Of a stretch of 64,000 nt of DNA, positions 52,169 through 60,376 are shown piece after piece; positions within the stretch are counted from its first letter, which is position 1, and the number at the start of each line of letters is the position of its first letter. Both the position numbers and the translations under genes were made by a program. The notes under the pieces are model-generated. The model ran no database searches, was not told the DNA's origin, and worked only from the letters and a program-made list of their open reading frames with translations. The DNA comes from Bacteroidota bacterium (GTDB lineage: Bacteria; Bacteroidota; Bacteroidia; Flavobacteriales; Weeksellaceae), in assembly GCA_023387375.1 (NCBI GenBank), contig JAEWIE010000055.1, forward strand, positions 36,125 through 100,124. Direction: 5' to 3'.

Positions 52169-52741
52169 ATGGACAAAAAGAAAATACATATTCTCAAAAC
52201 TTCCATTAAACTATTTCGCCAGAAAGGATATAAAGAGACTACCTTACGCGATATTGCGAAAAAGTTAGGCGTAACCGCACCCGCTCTGTATAACTTCATG
52301 TGCAAGAAAGACGAAATTCTAGTTTGGCTTTGTGATGAACTGGCGGTGTATTTCAATGCAATTCTTCAAGAGGTAGAAGAATTTGAAGGAACTAACCTAG
52401 AAAAGTTCAACTTTTTCCTTAGCCGACACCTCGAAACAGTGTACAATCATTATGAACTTTATGAAACCGCACTTCGTTACTGGGAAATTGCAGATGAAGA
52501 GGCAAATCATAGGTTCACTAACTACATTCATATATACCTTTCCACCTTTGAATCTCTAGCCAATCAATTGATTCCGAAAGCCAACCGAGATCAATTCTTT
52601 AATTCAAATTTATTTTCACTTATTGTGATGCAAATCAGCAATCAACTTCCCAAATGGTTAGACAAAAATCATAAACCGTTTGACTTCCTGCTCATCGCCA
52701 GTCAACTTTCAAAACGTTTGCTTAACGGCTATAGTCATTAG
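52169..52741 (+). CDS. TetR family transcriptional regulator (first of tandem pair)
   Basis: HTH region: HILKTSIKLFRQKGYKETTLRDIAKKLGVTAPALYNFMCKKDEILVWL. The rest (about 140 aa) is helical ligand-binding domain. The start is ATG at 52169 (190 aa); a TTG at 52133 is open but lies in the -7 box. It is 10 bp before a second tetR gene, and the pair sits on the opposite strand between rplL and rpoB. Confidence 0.92.
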   Translation: MDKKKIHILKTSIKLFRQKGYKETTLRDIAKKLGVTAPALYNFMCKKDEILVWLCDELAVYFNAILQEVEEFEGTNLEKFNFFLSRHLETVYNHYELYETALRYWEIADEEANHRFTNYIHIYLSTFESLANQLIPKANRDQFFNSNLFSLIVMQISNQLPKWLDKNHKPFDFLLIASQLSKRLLNGYSH

Positions 52742-52751
52742 AATAAAAATT

Positions 52752-53360
52752 ATGAATCTTACCCCCAAACAAGAAGCCATCGTTGAGAAATCACTTCATT
52801 TGTTCGGCCAGAACGGCTTCACAGAAACCTCGATGAATGACATTGCCACAGCCATGGACATGAAACCAGCCTCACTATACAACCATATTGAGTCTAAAAA
52901 GCAAATCCTACTATGGATTTGCCAAAGAGTTAGCCATCGTTTACAAGAACTTCTAATCGAACTTAAAAATACAGACACTCACCCCTTCGATCAATTTGAA
53001 CTCTTTCTCGAACGGCATATAGAGCACACCACAAAATACGCCTATGAATTCAAAATTTTCTCTCAATACCGAAATCAATTACCACGTGCACATCGAGTTG
53101 AATTTTTAGAGGTTCACGACTCGTATGTGGACCATTTGAAACACTTGCACAAGTTTGTGATTACACCCGAGAACAATCCCGATTATTTCCCAAAAGATTA
53201 TCAAGCACAAATACTCATATCCCTACTGGAAAGAATCCCTTATTGGTCAGGGAACACGAAGCAAACTCCTAAAGAAATTGCAAGGCAGGTTGCGCATTCC
53301 TTCCTCCATGGATTTGCTACACCTTTACCTTCACCTTATCAAAGCAAGGGAAGTCAATAA
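52752..53360 (+). CDS. TetR family transcriptional regulator (second of tandem pair)
   Basis: The protein starts MNLTPKQEAIVEKSLHLFGQ and has TETSMNDIATAMDMKPASLYNHIESKKQILLWI, the TetR HTH. The N-terminus MNLTxKQxAI matches that of the TetR at the paa operon, so the three are paralogues. 202 aa; start ATG at 52752. The frame is open from 52680 but overlaps the first gene. A shared terminator with rplL follows. Confidence 0.92.
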   Translation: MNLTPKQEAIVEKSLHLFGQNGFTETSMNDIATAMDMKPASLYNHIESKKQILLWICQRVSHRLQELLIELKNTDTHPFDQFELFLERHIEHTTKYAYEFKIFSQYRNQLPRAHRVEFLEVHDSYVDHLKHLHKFVITPENNPDYFPKDYQAQILISLLERIPYWSGNTKQTPKEIARQVAHSFLHGFATPLPSPYQSKGSQ

Positions 53361-53366
53361 AACATA

Positions 53367-53394
53367 AAAAGTCCGCAATTGCTTGCGGACTTTT
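53367..53394. terminator. Bidirectional terminator between tetR and rplL
   Basis: AAAAGTCCGCAA and TTGCGGACTTTT pair over 12 bp around a 4-nt loop. It ends the tetR pair and the rplKAJL transcript. Confidence 0.9.
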
Positions 53395-53413
53395 CATTAT
53401 TGTAAAGTTTGAA

Positions 53414-53785
53414 TTATTTCAATTCTACTTCAGCACCAGCTTCTTCAAGTTGTTTCTTAAGAGCTTCTGCTTCGTCTTTAGAGATTCCTTCTTTAATTGC
53501 AGTAGGAGCTCCATCAACCATATCTTTCGCATCTTTAAGACCTGCACCAGTTAAATCTTTAACTAGTTTCACAACTGCTAATTTAGAAGCACCTGCAGAC
53601 TTAAGAATGACATCAAATTCAGTCTTTTCTTCTGCAGCATCTCCACCAGCAGCACCACCTGAAACGACCACAGCCGCTGCAGCAGGTTCGATTCCGTACT
53701 CATCCTTAAGGATAGTAGCTAATTCATTTACGTCTTTTACCGTTAGGTTTACTAGCGTTTCCGCTAAATTTTTTAAATCTGACAT
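53414..53785 (-). CDS. rplL: 50S ribosomal protein L7/L12
   Basis: L7/L12 forms the stalk that recruits translation factors. The N-terminal dimerisation part MSDLKNLAETLVNLTVKDVNELATIL, the alanine-rich hinge (AAAAVVVSGGAAGGDAAE) and the C-terminal domain TEFDVILKSAGASKLAVVKLVKDLTGAGLKDAKDMVDGAP are complete (123 aa). 48 bp after rplJ. Confidence 0.98.
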   Translation of the reverse strand: MSDLKNLAETLVNLTVKDVNELATILKDEYGIEPAAAAVVVSGGAAGGDAAEEKTEFDVILKSAGASKLAVVKLVKDLTGAGLKDAKDMVDGAPTAIKEGISKDEAEALKKQLEEAGAEVELK

Positions 53786-53833
53786 TGTAATAATGTTTTT
53801 AATGTTGAACGATTATAATTTTTTGAGTGTTTT

Positions 53834-54406
53834 TTATTCAGCAGCAGGTGCTTCCCCTTCAGTCGCTTCAGAAGCTGCTGGCTCCTCAGCAGGAGCATCC
53901 TTAGCTTCAGAAGTTTCTTCGGAAGAACCTTCTGGCTTATTCTGCAATGCAGAAACCAATCTTTGGATTGGAGATTGAAGAAGTCCGATGATTTCTCCAA
54001 GCATTTCTTCTTTCGATTTGATGCTTGCTAGAGTATCCAGGTTCTCGTCTCCTAAATAAATAGTTTCTTGCAAGTAAGCAGATTTAAGAGCAGGTTTCTC
54101 TTCTTTCTTTCTGAAATCTTTGATTAGCTTCGCAGGTGCATTTGCAGTCTCTGCAAGCATCAAAACAGAGTTTCCTTTGAATGAACCGTACATTTCTGAG
54201 AAATCTACGTCCAATTGCTCCATAGCTTTTTGTAAAAGTGTATTTTTCACCACTTTCACGGTAATATTATTCTTAAATGCTTGTCTTCTAAAATCTGAGG
54301 ACTTTTGAGCATTCAAGCCTTCAAGATCTGCTACATAGACCACTTTCGCGTCTTGTAAAAGGTCTTTTAATTCTTGTATTACGAGTACTTTATCTTCTTT
54401 AGTCAT
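53834..54406 (-). CDS. rplJ: 50S ribosomal protein L10
   Basis: L10 anchors L7/L12 to the ribosome. The body has VIQELKDLLQDAKVVYVADLEGLNAQKSSDFRRQ. The C-terminus carries an acidic alanine/glutamate-rich tail (EETSEAKDAPAEEPAASEA), about 25 residues longer than Proteobacterial L10. 190 aa. Confidence 0.97.
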   Translation of the reverse strand: MTKEDKVLVIQELKDLLQDAKVVYVADLEGLNAQKSSDFRRQAFKNNITVKVVKNTLLQKAMEQLDVDFSEMYGSFKGNSVLMLAETANAPAKLIKDFRKKEEKPALKSAYLQETIYLGDENLDTLASIKSKEEMLGEIIGLLQSPIQRLVSALQNKPEGSSEETSEAKDAPAEEPAASEATEGEAPAAE

Positions 54407-54417
54407 GTCTTCAGATT

Positions 54418-55110
54418 TTAGTTTACAGATTTAGAATCAATTGCAATTCCTGGACTCATGGTAGAAGAAAGATAAATGCTACGTACATAAACACCTTTAG
54501 CTGCAGTAGGCTTAAGCTTTACTAAAGTCTGAATTAATTCTTGAGCATTTTCTTTAATCTTTTCTGCATCAAAAGATACTTTACCGATTGCTGCGTGAAC
54601 AATCCCGTATTTATCAACTTTGAAATCGATTTTACCTGCTTTTACTTCCGCAACTGCTTTACCAATTTCCATAGTTACAGTACCTGACTTAGGATTAGGC
54701 ATTAGACCTCTTGGACCTAAGATTCTTCCTAGTGGACCAAGTTTTCCCATTACTGCTGGCATAGTAACGATAACGTCAACATCTGTCCAACCACTTTTGA
54801 TTTTATCTAAGTATTCGTCAAGTCCTACATAATCAGCTCCCGCTTCTTTTGCTTCTGCTTCTTTGTCTGGGGTAACTAATGCAAGAACTTTTACATCCTT
54901 ACCAGTCCCGTGTGGAAGAGATACTACACCTCTTACCATTTGGTTCGCTTTTCTTGGATCTACTCCAAGTCTAACTGCGATATCCACAGACGCATCAAAC
55001 TTCGCTGTATTTACTTCTTTTACTAATGCAGAAGCCTCTTCTAGGCTATATGCTTTTGCTTTTTCTACTTTACTTAAAGCTTCTTTCTGTTTCTTTGTCA
55101 ATTTTGCCAT
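54418..55110 (-). CDS. rplA: 50S ribosomal protein L1
   Basis: L1 binds 23S rRNA at the mobile stalk and can repress its own mRNA. It has KFDASVDIAVRLGVDPRKANQMVRGVVSLPHGTGK and GPRGLMPNPKSGTVT. 230 aa, normal. 11 bp after rplK. Confidence 0.98.
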   Translation of the reverse strand: MAKLTKKQKEALSKVEKAKAYSLEEASALVKEVNTAKFDASVDIAVRLGVDPRKANQMVRGVVSLPHGTGKDVKVLALVTPDKEAEAKEAGADYVGLDEYLDKIKSGWTDVDVIVTMPAVMGKLGPLGRILGPRGLMPNPKSGTVTMEIGKAVAEVKAGKIDFKVDKYGIVHAAIGKVSFDAEKIKENAQELIQTLVKLKPTAAKGVYVRSIYLSSTMSPGIAIDSKSVN

Positions 55111-55121
55111 TTCAATAAGAT

Positions 55122-55565
55122 TTAAGCGTTCGTAGGTTTAGCTCCAGTTACTCTAATTCCCATAGATCTTGCAGTACCTGCTACCATAGTCAAAGCTGAA
55201 TCAATTGTGAAACAGTTTAGATCTGTCATTTTATCTTCAGCAATTTTTTTAACTTGGTCCCAAGAGACAGACCCTACTTTGTTACGGTTAGGCTCGCCTG
55301 ATCCGCTTTTAAGTTTTGCAGCTTCAAGTAATTGAATTGCAGCAGGAGGAGTTTTGATTACAAATTCAAAAGATTTGTCTTCGTACACTGTAATTACTAC
55401 AGGTAAAACTTGTCCTGGCTTGTCTTGAGTTCTTCCGTTAAATTGTTTACAAAACTCCATGATGTTCACACCCGCGGAACCTAGAGCAGGTCCTACCGGT
55501 GGAGAAGGATTGGCAGCGCCACCTTTCACCTGAAGTTTTACCATTTTAAAGACTTTTTTAGCCAT
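55122..55565 (-). CDS. rplK: 50S ribosomal protein L11
   Basis: L11 binds the GTPase-associated centre. MVKLQVKGGAANPSPPVGPALGSAGVNIMEFCKQFN and the C-terminal TARSMGIRVTG are clear. 147 aa. It is the first gene of the rplKAJL operon. Its promoter is at 55664-55694. Confidence 0.98.
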   Translation of the reverse strand: MAKKVFKMVKLQVKGGAANPSPPVGPALGSAGVNIMEFCKQFNGRTQDKPGQVLPVVITVYEDKSFEFVIKTPPAAIQLLEAAKLKSGSGEPNRNKVGSVSWDQVKKIAEDKMTDLNCFTIDSALTMVAGTARSMGIRVTGAKPTNA

Positions 55566-55663
55566 TTTCTTTGTTTGTTTTAATTTGAATAATTAATGAG
55601 TTTGGAAGCATTCATTATTCTACCTATTGCTTATCTCACTTCGCAAATTGGTATTTCGGACTG

Positions 55664-55694
55664 CAAAATTATAAATAAAAATCCATCTGACCAA
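55664..55694 (-). promoter_or_regulatory. Promoter of rplKAJL
   Basis: On the minus strand TTGG (55691-55694), 19-bp spacer, TAATTTTG (55664-55671). The start would be near 55657, giving a leader of about 90 nt. Confidence 0.7.
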
Positions 55695-55813
55695 CCCTAA
55701 CCCGCTAAATTTCAAAAAGATTTATCATTTTTTTTTGGATCCTCCTTAGAGTATTGAAAAATTCGTAGGTTGCCATCCCTTCCTATCGGTACTGTACGCA
55801 AAATAGATCAAAA

Positions 55814-55841
55814 AAGCCGAAAGAAATTTTTCTTTCGGCTT
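55814..55841 (-). terminator. Terminator of nusG
   Basis: The arms AAGCCGAAAGAA and TTCTTTCGGCTT pair over 12 bp with a short A/T loop; T-run on the minus strand. It separates the secE-nusG unit from rplKAJL. Confidence 0.85.
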
Positions 55842-55872
55842 CTTACTTTATAAATGAATTTAAAGCTTAATT

Positions 55873-56418
55873 CTATACTTTTTCCACTTGCATAAAATTC
55901 AGTTCCATTGGTGTTTTTCTTCCAAAAATCATCACTGAAACTTCTAGTTTCTTTTTGTCTTCTAGAATCTTTTCCACGGTTCCGTTGAATCCATTAAATG
56001 GACCGTCAATTACTTTTACGCTTTCTCCAACCACATAAGGGATAGCCATATCAGAAGCAAATTCTGACAATTCATCAATACGTCCTAGCATTCGATCAAC
56101 TTCGGACTTACGCATCGGTACAGGATCACCACCTTTGGTTAAGCTAAGGAACGAAATCACCCCAGGAATGTTTTTAATGACGTGTGGAATTTCCCCCATA
56201 AGGTTGGCTTCCACCATTAAATAACCTGGATAATAAGGTCTTTCTTTTGGAACTTTCTTCCCATTTCTAATCTGAATCACTTTTTCCATTGGAATTACAA
56301 CTTGCGCTACGTACTCGTCGTAATTTAATCGTTGGATCTCATTCTCGATATAGGTCTTTACTTTGTTCTCCTGACCACTGACAGTTTTTAATACATACCA
56401 CTTTAAATCACTCATCAT
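55873..56418 (-). CDS. nusG: Transcription termination/antitermination protein NusG
   Basis: The NGN domain begins KWYVLKTVSGQENKVKTYIENEI and includes YPGYLMVEANL; the KOW domain has GESVKVIDGPFNGFNGTVEKI. It links RNA polymerase to Rho or the ribosome. 181 aa (the second Met is equally possible as start). 11 bp after secE. Confidence 0.98.
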   Translation of the reverse strand: MMSDLKWYVLKTVSGQENKVKTYIENEIQRLNYDEYVAQVVIPMEKVIQIRNGKKVPKERPYYPGYLMVEANLMGEIPHVIKNIPGVISFLSLTKGGDPVPMRKSEVDRMLGRIDELSEFASDMAIPYVVGESVKVIDGPFNGFNGTVEKILEDKKKLEVSVMIFGRKTPMELNFMQVEKV

Positions 56419-56429
56419 CCTATATTATA

Positions 56430-56636
56430 CTAGTTAAACAGGTTAATTAACAAAGCTAAAGCATTTTGTATAAACTCACTGAAAAGAGTATCAACTCCAA
56501 ATAAAAATATAGCCAACAACACTGTTCCAATTGTAATTGCAATTGTCGAAGACTGTAGCTCTGGCCATTTTGGCCACTCTACTTTTTCCGTAAATTCAGT
56601 ATATGAACCTTTTAAAAAACTTACAAATGAACTCAT
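56430..56636 (-). CDS. secE: Preprotein translocase subunit SecE
   Basis: SecE is the small clamp of SecYEG in the inner membrane. The start is MSSFVSFLKGSYTEFTEKVEWPKWPEL (ATG 56636, 68 aa), with a C-terminal membrane helix and a conserved WPKW. The frame is open through the tRNA-Trp up to 56705, which is not coding. Confidence 0.96.
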   Translation of the reverse strand: MSSFVSFLKGSYTEFTEKVEWPKWPELQSSTIAITIGTVLLAIFLFGVDTLFSEFIQNALALLINLFN

Positions 56637-56648
56637 AATTCTGTTTTG

Positions 56649-56719
56649 CACGGGCACAAGGATTCGAACCCTGATCAACGGTTTTGGAGACCGGTATCCT
56701 ACCATTGGACGATGCCCGT
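56649..56719 (-). tRNA. tRNA-Trp(CCA)
   Basis: Acceptor stem ACGGGCA/TGCCCGT and anticodon loop CTCCAAA give CCA. 71 nt; 3' CCA is not encoded. It lies between tuf and secE, as in many bacteria. Confidence 0.95.
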
Positions 56720-56725
56720 AGAAAA

Positions 56726-56750
56726 GGTTCCGTAAGGATCTTACGGAACC
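56726..56750 (-). terminator. Hairpin between tuf and tRNA-Trp
   Basis: GGTTCCGTAAG and CTTACGGAACC pair over 11 bp around GAT. On the minus strand only TTTTC follows before the tRNA, so it may be a weak terminator or processing signal. Confidence 0.65.
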
Positions 56751-56769
56751 TCAATTATATAATACTAGA

Positions 56770-57957
56770 TTATTCTAAGATTTCAGTAACCTGACCAGCA
56801 CCTACAGTTCTACCTCCTTCTCTAATTGCAAATCTAAGACCTACGTTAAGAGCAATTGGTTGAAGTAGTTCAACAGTGATAGTTAAGTTGTCACCTGGCA
56901 TTACCATTTCAACACCTTCTGGCAAGAAGATTTCACCTGTTACGTCTGTAGTTCTTACGTAGAACTGAGGACGGTATTTGTTATGGAATGGAGTGTGACG
57001 TCCACCTTCTTCTTTAGAAAGGATATAAACCTCAGCTTTGAATTTTTTGTGTGGAGTTACAGAACCTGTTTTTGCGATAACCATCCCTCTTTTAATGTCG
57101 GTTTTTTCAATACCTCTTAAAAGTAGACCTACGTTATCTCCAGCTTCACCTCTGTCAAGAATTTTTCTAAACATCTCAACCCCAGTTACAGTCGATGTTA
57201 ATTTTTCATCTCCCATACCTACGATATCAACACCTTCACCAGAGTTGATTACACCTGCTTCAATTCTACCAGTTGCAACAGTACCTCTACCAGTAATAGA
57301 GAATACGTCTTCGATTGGCATCAAGAATGGCTTGTCTTGGTCTCTTACAGGAAGTTCGATCCAAGTATCAACTGCATCCATTAATTCTTCTACAGTTGCA
57401 ACCCATTTAGCTTCTCCATTAAGTGCACCTAATGCAGAACCTTGAATTACTGGAGAGTTATCTCCATCGTATTCGTAAGAAGAAAGAAGATCTCTTAATT
57501 CAAGCTCAACAAGCTCAAGTAATTCTGGATCATCCACCATATCCACTTTGTTCATGAAAACTACTACCTTAGGTACGTTTACCTGACGGCAAAGAAGGAT
57601 GTGCTCTCTTGTTTGAGGCATAGGTCCATCTGTCGCAGCACATACTAGGATAGCTCCGTCCATTTGCGCAGCACCAGTTACCATGTTCTTAACATAGTCG
57701 GCGTGACCTGGACAGTCTACGTGAGCGTAGTGTCTATTTTCTGTTTCGTATTCAATGTGCGAAGTATTAATTGTAATACCTCTTTCTTTTTCCTCTGGAG
57801 CAGAGTCAATTGCAGAGAAGTCTCTCTTGTCAGCTAAACCTTTATCTGCTAATACTTTAGAAATAGCAGCAGTCAAGGTAGTCTTACCGTGGTCTACGTG
57901 ACCAATTGTACCAATGTTTAAGTGTGGTTTGCTACGATTAAACGTTTCCTTTGCCAT
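56770..57957 (-). CDS. tuf: Translation elongation factor Tu
   Basis: EF-Tu brings aminoacyl-tRNA to the ribosome. GTPase motifs are GHVDHGKT, DCPGH and NKVD, with domains 2 and 3 complete to GRTVGAGQVTEIL. 395 aa. A TATATTTG -7 box lies at 58001-58008 (minus). Preceded by four tRNA genes. Confidence 0.99.
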   Translation of the reverse strand: MAKETFNRSKPHLNIGTIGHVDHGKTTLTAAISKVLADKGLADKRDFSAIDSAPEEKERGITINTSHIEYETENRHYAHVDCPGHADYVKNMVTGAAQMDGAILVCAATDGPMPQTREHILLCRQVNVPKVVVFMNKVDMVDDPELLELVELELRDLLSSYEYDGDNSPVIQGSALGALNGEAKWVATVEELMDAVDTWIELPVRDQDKPFLMPIEDVFSITGRGTVATGRIEAGVINSGEGVDIVGMGDEKLTSTVTGVEMFRKILDRGEAGDNVGLLLRGIEKTDIKRGMVIAKTGSVTPHKKFKAEVYILSKEEGGRHTPFHNKYRPQFYVRTTDVTGEIFLPEGVEMVMPGDNLTITVELLQPIALNVGLRFAIREGGRTVGAGQVTEILE

Positions 57958-58228
57958 GATTTAAATTATTTTATTTAATTAATTTTAAAATTTCGGTGTG
58001 CAAATATAATGATTTTTTAAATATTAAAACCATTTTCAGAAAAAATTGTTTCAATATCAGTTTCAATAAGTTGCACCCTACTTTGAAGTCTTAAAAACGA
58101 AGGGTAAAATTACAAATTTTTTTCTTTTTAGAAAAACATCCTTCAATTTAATTGGCCGCCTATCGCTAACACGCCCAAAAATGGTGCAATGAAAAATCCT
58201 GATGAATGATCAGGACTTTTATACTTTG

Positions 58229-58300
58229 AGCCAACGATGAGATTTGAACTCACGACCTCTTCCTTACCAAGGAAACGCTCTACCCCTGAGCTACGTCGGC
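58229..58300 (-). tRNA. tRNA-Thr(GGT)
   Basis: Acceptor GCCGACG/CGTTGGC; anticodon loop TTGGTAA gives GGT. 72 nt. Last tRNA before tuf. Confidence 0.95.
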
Positions 58301-58346
58301 AAAATCTAAATAAAAAAATCACATCCCTGCGGTGTGATTTTTTTAG

Positions 58347-58419
58347 AGCGGAAGACGGGGGTCGAACCCGCGACATTCAGCTTGGAAGGCTGACGCTCTA
58401 CCAACTGAGCTACTTCCGC
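58347..58419 (-). tRNA. tRNA-Gly(TCC)
   Basis: Acceptor GCGGAAG/CTTCCGC; anticodon loop CTTCCAA gives TCC. 73 nt. Confidence 0.95.
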
Positions 58420-58490
58420 ATTGTTTGTTGGTAAACGGTTTGCAAATTTAATTAATAATTTGAAATCTGCAAATTTTAATTAAAAAAAAG

Positions 58491-58571
58491 TGGGGAGAGC
58501 AGGATTCGAACCTGCGAAGCCGAAGCAACTGAGTTACAGTCAGTCCCATTTGACCGCTCTGGAATCTCCCC
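58491..58571 (-). tRNA. tRNA-Tyr(GTA)
   Basis: Acceptor GGGGAGA/TCTCCCC, long variable arm (81 nt), anticodon loop CTGTAAC gives GTA. Confidence 0.95.
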
Positions 58572-58589
58572 AATCTTAATTTTTATCTG

Positions 58590-58663
58590 AGCCTCCAGAG
58601 GGATTCGAACCCACGACCCCGAGATTACAAATCACGTGCTCTGGCCAACTGAGCTATGGAGGC
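58590..58663 (-). tRNA. tRNA-Thr(TGT)
   Basis: Acceptor GCCTCCA/TGGAGGC, anticodon loop TTTGTAA gives TGT. 74 nt. First gene of the tRNA cluster. Confidence 0.95.
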
Positions 58664-58702
58664 AAATAGATTTCAAAAGAACGCTTTCTCTTTTTGCGAG
58701 TG

Positions 58703-58735
58703 CAAATATAAGTTTGTTTTTTTGAAATCTACAAA
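58703..58735 (-). promoter_or_regulatory. Promoter of the tRNA cluster
   Basis: On the minus strand TTTG (58732-58735), 21-bp spacer, TATATTTG (58703-58710). Start near 58696, about 33 nt before tRNA-Thr. Confidence 0.75.
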
Positions 58736-58764
58736 TTATTTCGACACTTTTTTCTAAAAAAAAA

Positions 58765-59055
58765 TTATGCCATTTCTTTTTTCTTGATTAACAGCTTTTT
58801 AGCTGTGTCAGCGCATTGATCTAAACTCTCCTCAAAACTTGTCGCAGTCTTTTTAACTACGATATCATCACCAGGAACCACCAATCGGATCTCGGTCGTC
58901 TTGTTTTCTTTTGACGCTGTATTTTCTATCTTCAAATGCACCTGGCATTCCAAAATATGATCATAAAAAGTACTTAATTTGCTTAGTTTTTTATCGATAT
59001 GGTCTTCTAGTGGTTCGTGTGGCGTCAAACCTGTCGCCTGAATTGAAATTTTCAT
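58765..59055 (-). CDS. hpf: Ribosome hibernation promoting factor (HPF/YfiA family)
   Basis: The 96-aa short-form protein has MKISIQATGLTPHEPLEDHIDKKLSKLSTFYDHI and KTTEIRLVVPGDDIVVKKTATSFEESLDQCADTAKKLL. It binds the 30S decoding region in stationary phase. 42 bp after xerC. Confidence 0.94.
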   Translation of the reverse strand: MKISIQATGLTPHEPLEDHIDKKLSKLSTFYDHILECQVHLKIENTASKENKTTEIRLVVPGDDIVVKKTATSFEESLDQCADTAKKLLIKKKEMA

Positions 59056-59097
59056 AAAATTAAATTTTTAAAATTAAACATTATCACGATACGTCAG

Positions 59098-59979
59098 TTA
59101 CTTTTTCTTTGCTCTTGGATGTGCTTTTTCAAAAACTTTTTTAAGCTGCGCTATATCCGAATGGGTATAAACTTGGGTGGATGCTAAACTTGCATGGCCC
59201 AATAAATTCTTCACCCTAGAAATTTCAGCCCCATTTTCTAACACATGAGTTGCAAAACTATGTCTTAAAATATGAGGACTTTTTTTCTCTTTCGAAGTGA
59301 CAAGACTAAGGTAGCTTTTTACCCCAAGATACACAAACTTCTCCCCTAGTTTTTCTCCTTTTTGAGAAAGAAAAAAATAGGGCTGGGTCTCTGCACATCC
59401 TCCTCTATTCTTCACGTAGGATTCGAGCAGCTGCCCGAGTTCCTTCGAGATAGGAAGCACCCTTAACTTATTGCCTTTTCCATGCACGCGAATCTCCAGT
59501 TTTGAAAAATCAACATCTTCGTTTTTCAAATTGCAAAGTTCCATACGACGCACACCTGTTTGATACAAAACTTCGACCAATAATGAAAAAAATTCCATTT
59601 TCGAATCGCCATGATTGTCAATATTTTGTAAATCAGAGACTTCTTCGCGAGACAAGGGAATTTGTTTTTCAGAATAGAACTTCAAACTTGAAATACTTTC
59701 AAGAGGAGAAACCTCAATCTCTTGAATTTTAAGAAGAAATAAATAAAAACTGCGCAGACTGGACAGTTTCCGATTGATACTTCTTTTGGATAATTTTTTC
59801 TCACTTAAAAAAACCATGAAATTTCGAACGACTTTTTTGCCGATTTTCCGCAAATCCTCTTCCCCTTCGGTTTCTAGTACAAAAGAGTAAAAATCTCGAA
59901 GATCCTTCCTGTAGCTCTCTATGGTATGTGGAGAATACCGCCGTTCTACTTCAATATATTCTAAATACTTCTCAATCAT
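59098..59979 (-). CDS. xerC: Tyrosine recombinase XerC
   Basis: The N-terminal SAM-like DNA-binding domain is at 1-85, catalytic domain 105-293. The active-site residues are Arg in TGVRRMEL, Lys in RVHGKGNKLR, HxxR in HILRHSF, His in LLGHASLA, and Tyr in TQVYTHS. It acts with XerD at dif to resolve chromosome dimers. 293 aa. Between rpsU and hpf. Confidence 0.93.
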   Translation of the reverse strand: MIEKYLEYIEVERRYSPHTIESYRKDLRDFYSFVLETEGEEDLRKIGKKVVRNFMVFLSEKKLSKRSINRKLSSLRSFYLFLLKIQEIEVSPLESISSLKFYSEKQIPLSREEVSDLQNIDNHGDSKMEFFSLLVEVLYQTGVRRMELCNLKNEDVDFSKLEIRVHGKGNKLRVLPISKELGQLLESYVKNRGGCAETQPYFFLSQKGEKLGEKFVYLGVKSYLSLVTSKEKKSPHILRHSFATHVLENGAEISRVKNLLGHASLASTQVYTHSDIAQLKKVFEKAHPRAKKK

Positions 59980-60050
59980 GAAACAAAAAAATCACTTTCC
60001 AAATATACAATTTAGAAAGTGATTTTAATATGTGTTAAAAAAAACGAAGC

Positions 60051-60248
60051 TTATGCTTGCTCCTCTAAGCTCGCAGCTCTCTGCTTGTATGCAGCTTTTG
60101 CGTTCTTTGCTCTTTTCGTTACAGAAGGTTTAACAAACTGCTGTCTTGCTCTTAGAGAACGAACAACACCCGTTTTATCAAATTTTCTTTTGTATCTTTT
60201 CAGGGCTCTATCAATAGCCTCTCCGTCTTTTACTGGGATAATTAACAT
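60051..60248 (-). CDS. rpsU: 30S ribosomal protein S21
   Basis: S21 helps the small subunit initiate translation. MLIIPVKDGEAIDRALKRYKRKFDKTGVVRSLRARQQFVKPS is typical; 65 aa. First gene of the rpsU-xerC-hpf unit. Promoter at 60272-60303. Confidence 0.97.
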   Translation of the reverse strand: MLIIPVKDGEAIDRALKRYKRKFDKTGVVRSLRARQQFVKPSVTKRAKNAKAAYKQRAASLEEQA

Positions 60249-60271
60249 AATTTACATCTCATTTTGGACTG

Positions 60272-60303
60272 CAAAAATAAAACTATTTTTTTAACTGACC
60301 AAA
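60272..60303 (-). promoter_or_regulatory. Promoter of rpsU
   Basis: On the minus strand TTTGG (60299-60303), about 20-bp spacer, TATTTTTG (60272-60279). Start near 60265, 17 nt before the ATG. Confidence 0.7.
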
Positions 60304-60376
60304 TATATTAATTTGAAATTATTGTTCTCTTGTTTCTATTTTTACTCCTCTTAAATTTTAACTAATTTGCCTCGCC

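Larger units (their letters stand above)
55566..55872. other. Spacer between nusG and rplK
   Basis: The 307 bp hold the nusG terminator (55814-55841) and the rplK promoter (55664-55694). I see no ORF or other element. Confidence 0.7.

Noticed and set aside
56637..56705. N-terminal extension of SecE
   Set aside because: It would read through the tRNA-Trp gene; the ATG at 56636 gives the usual SecE.
58143..58434. Open frames over the tRNA-Thr and tRNA-Gly genes
   Set aside because: They are translated tRNA sequence; the cloverleaf structures explain the region.
59098..59979. XerC as an integrase of a mobile element inserted by the tRNA genes
   Set aside because: It lies in the usual rpsU-xerC-hpf order, no att repeats or cargo genes are present, so it is the housekeeping recombinase.
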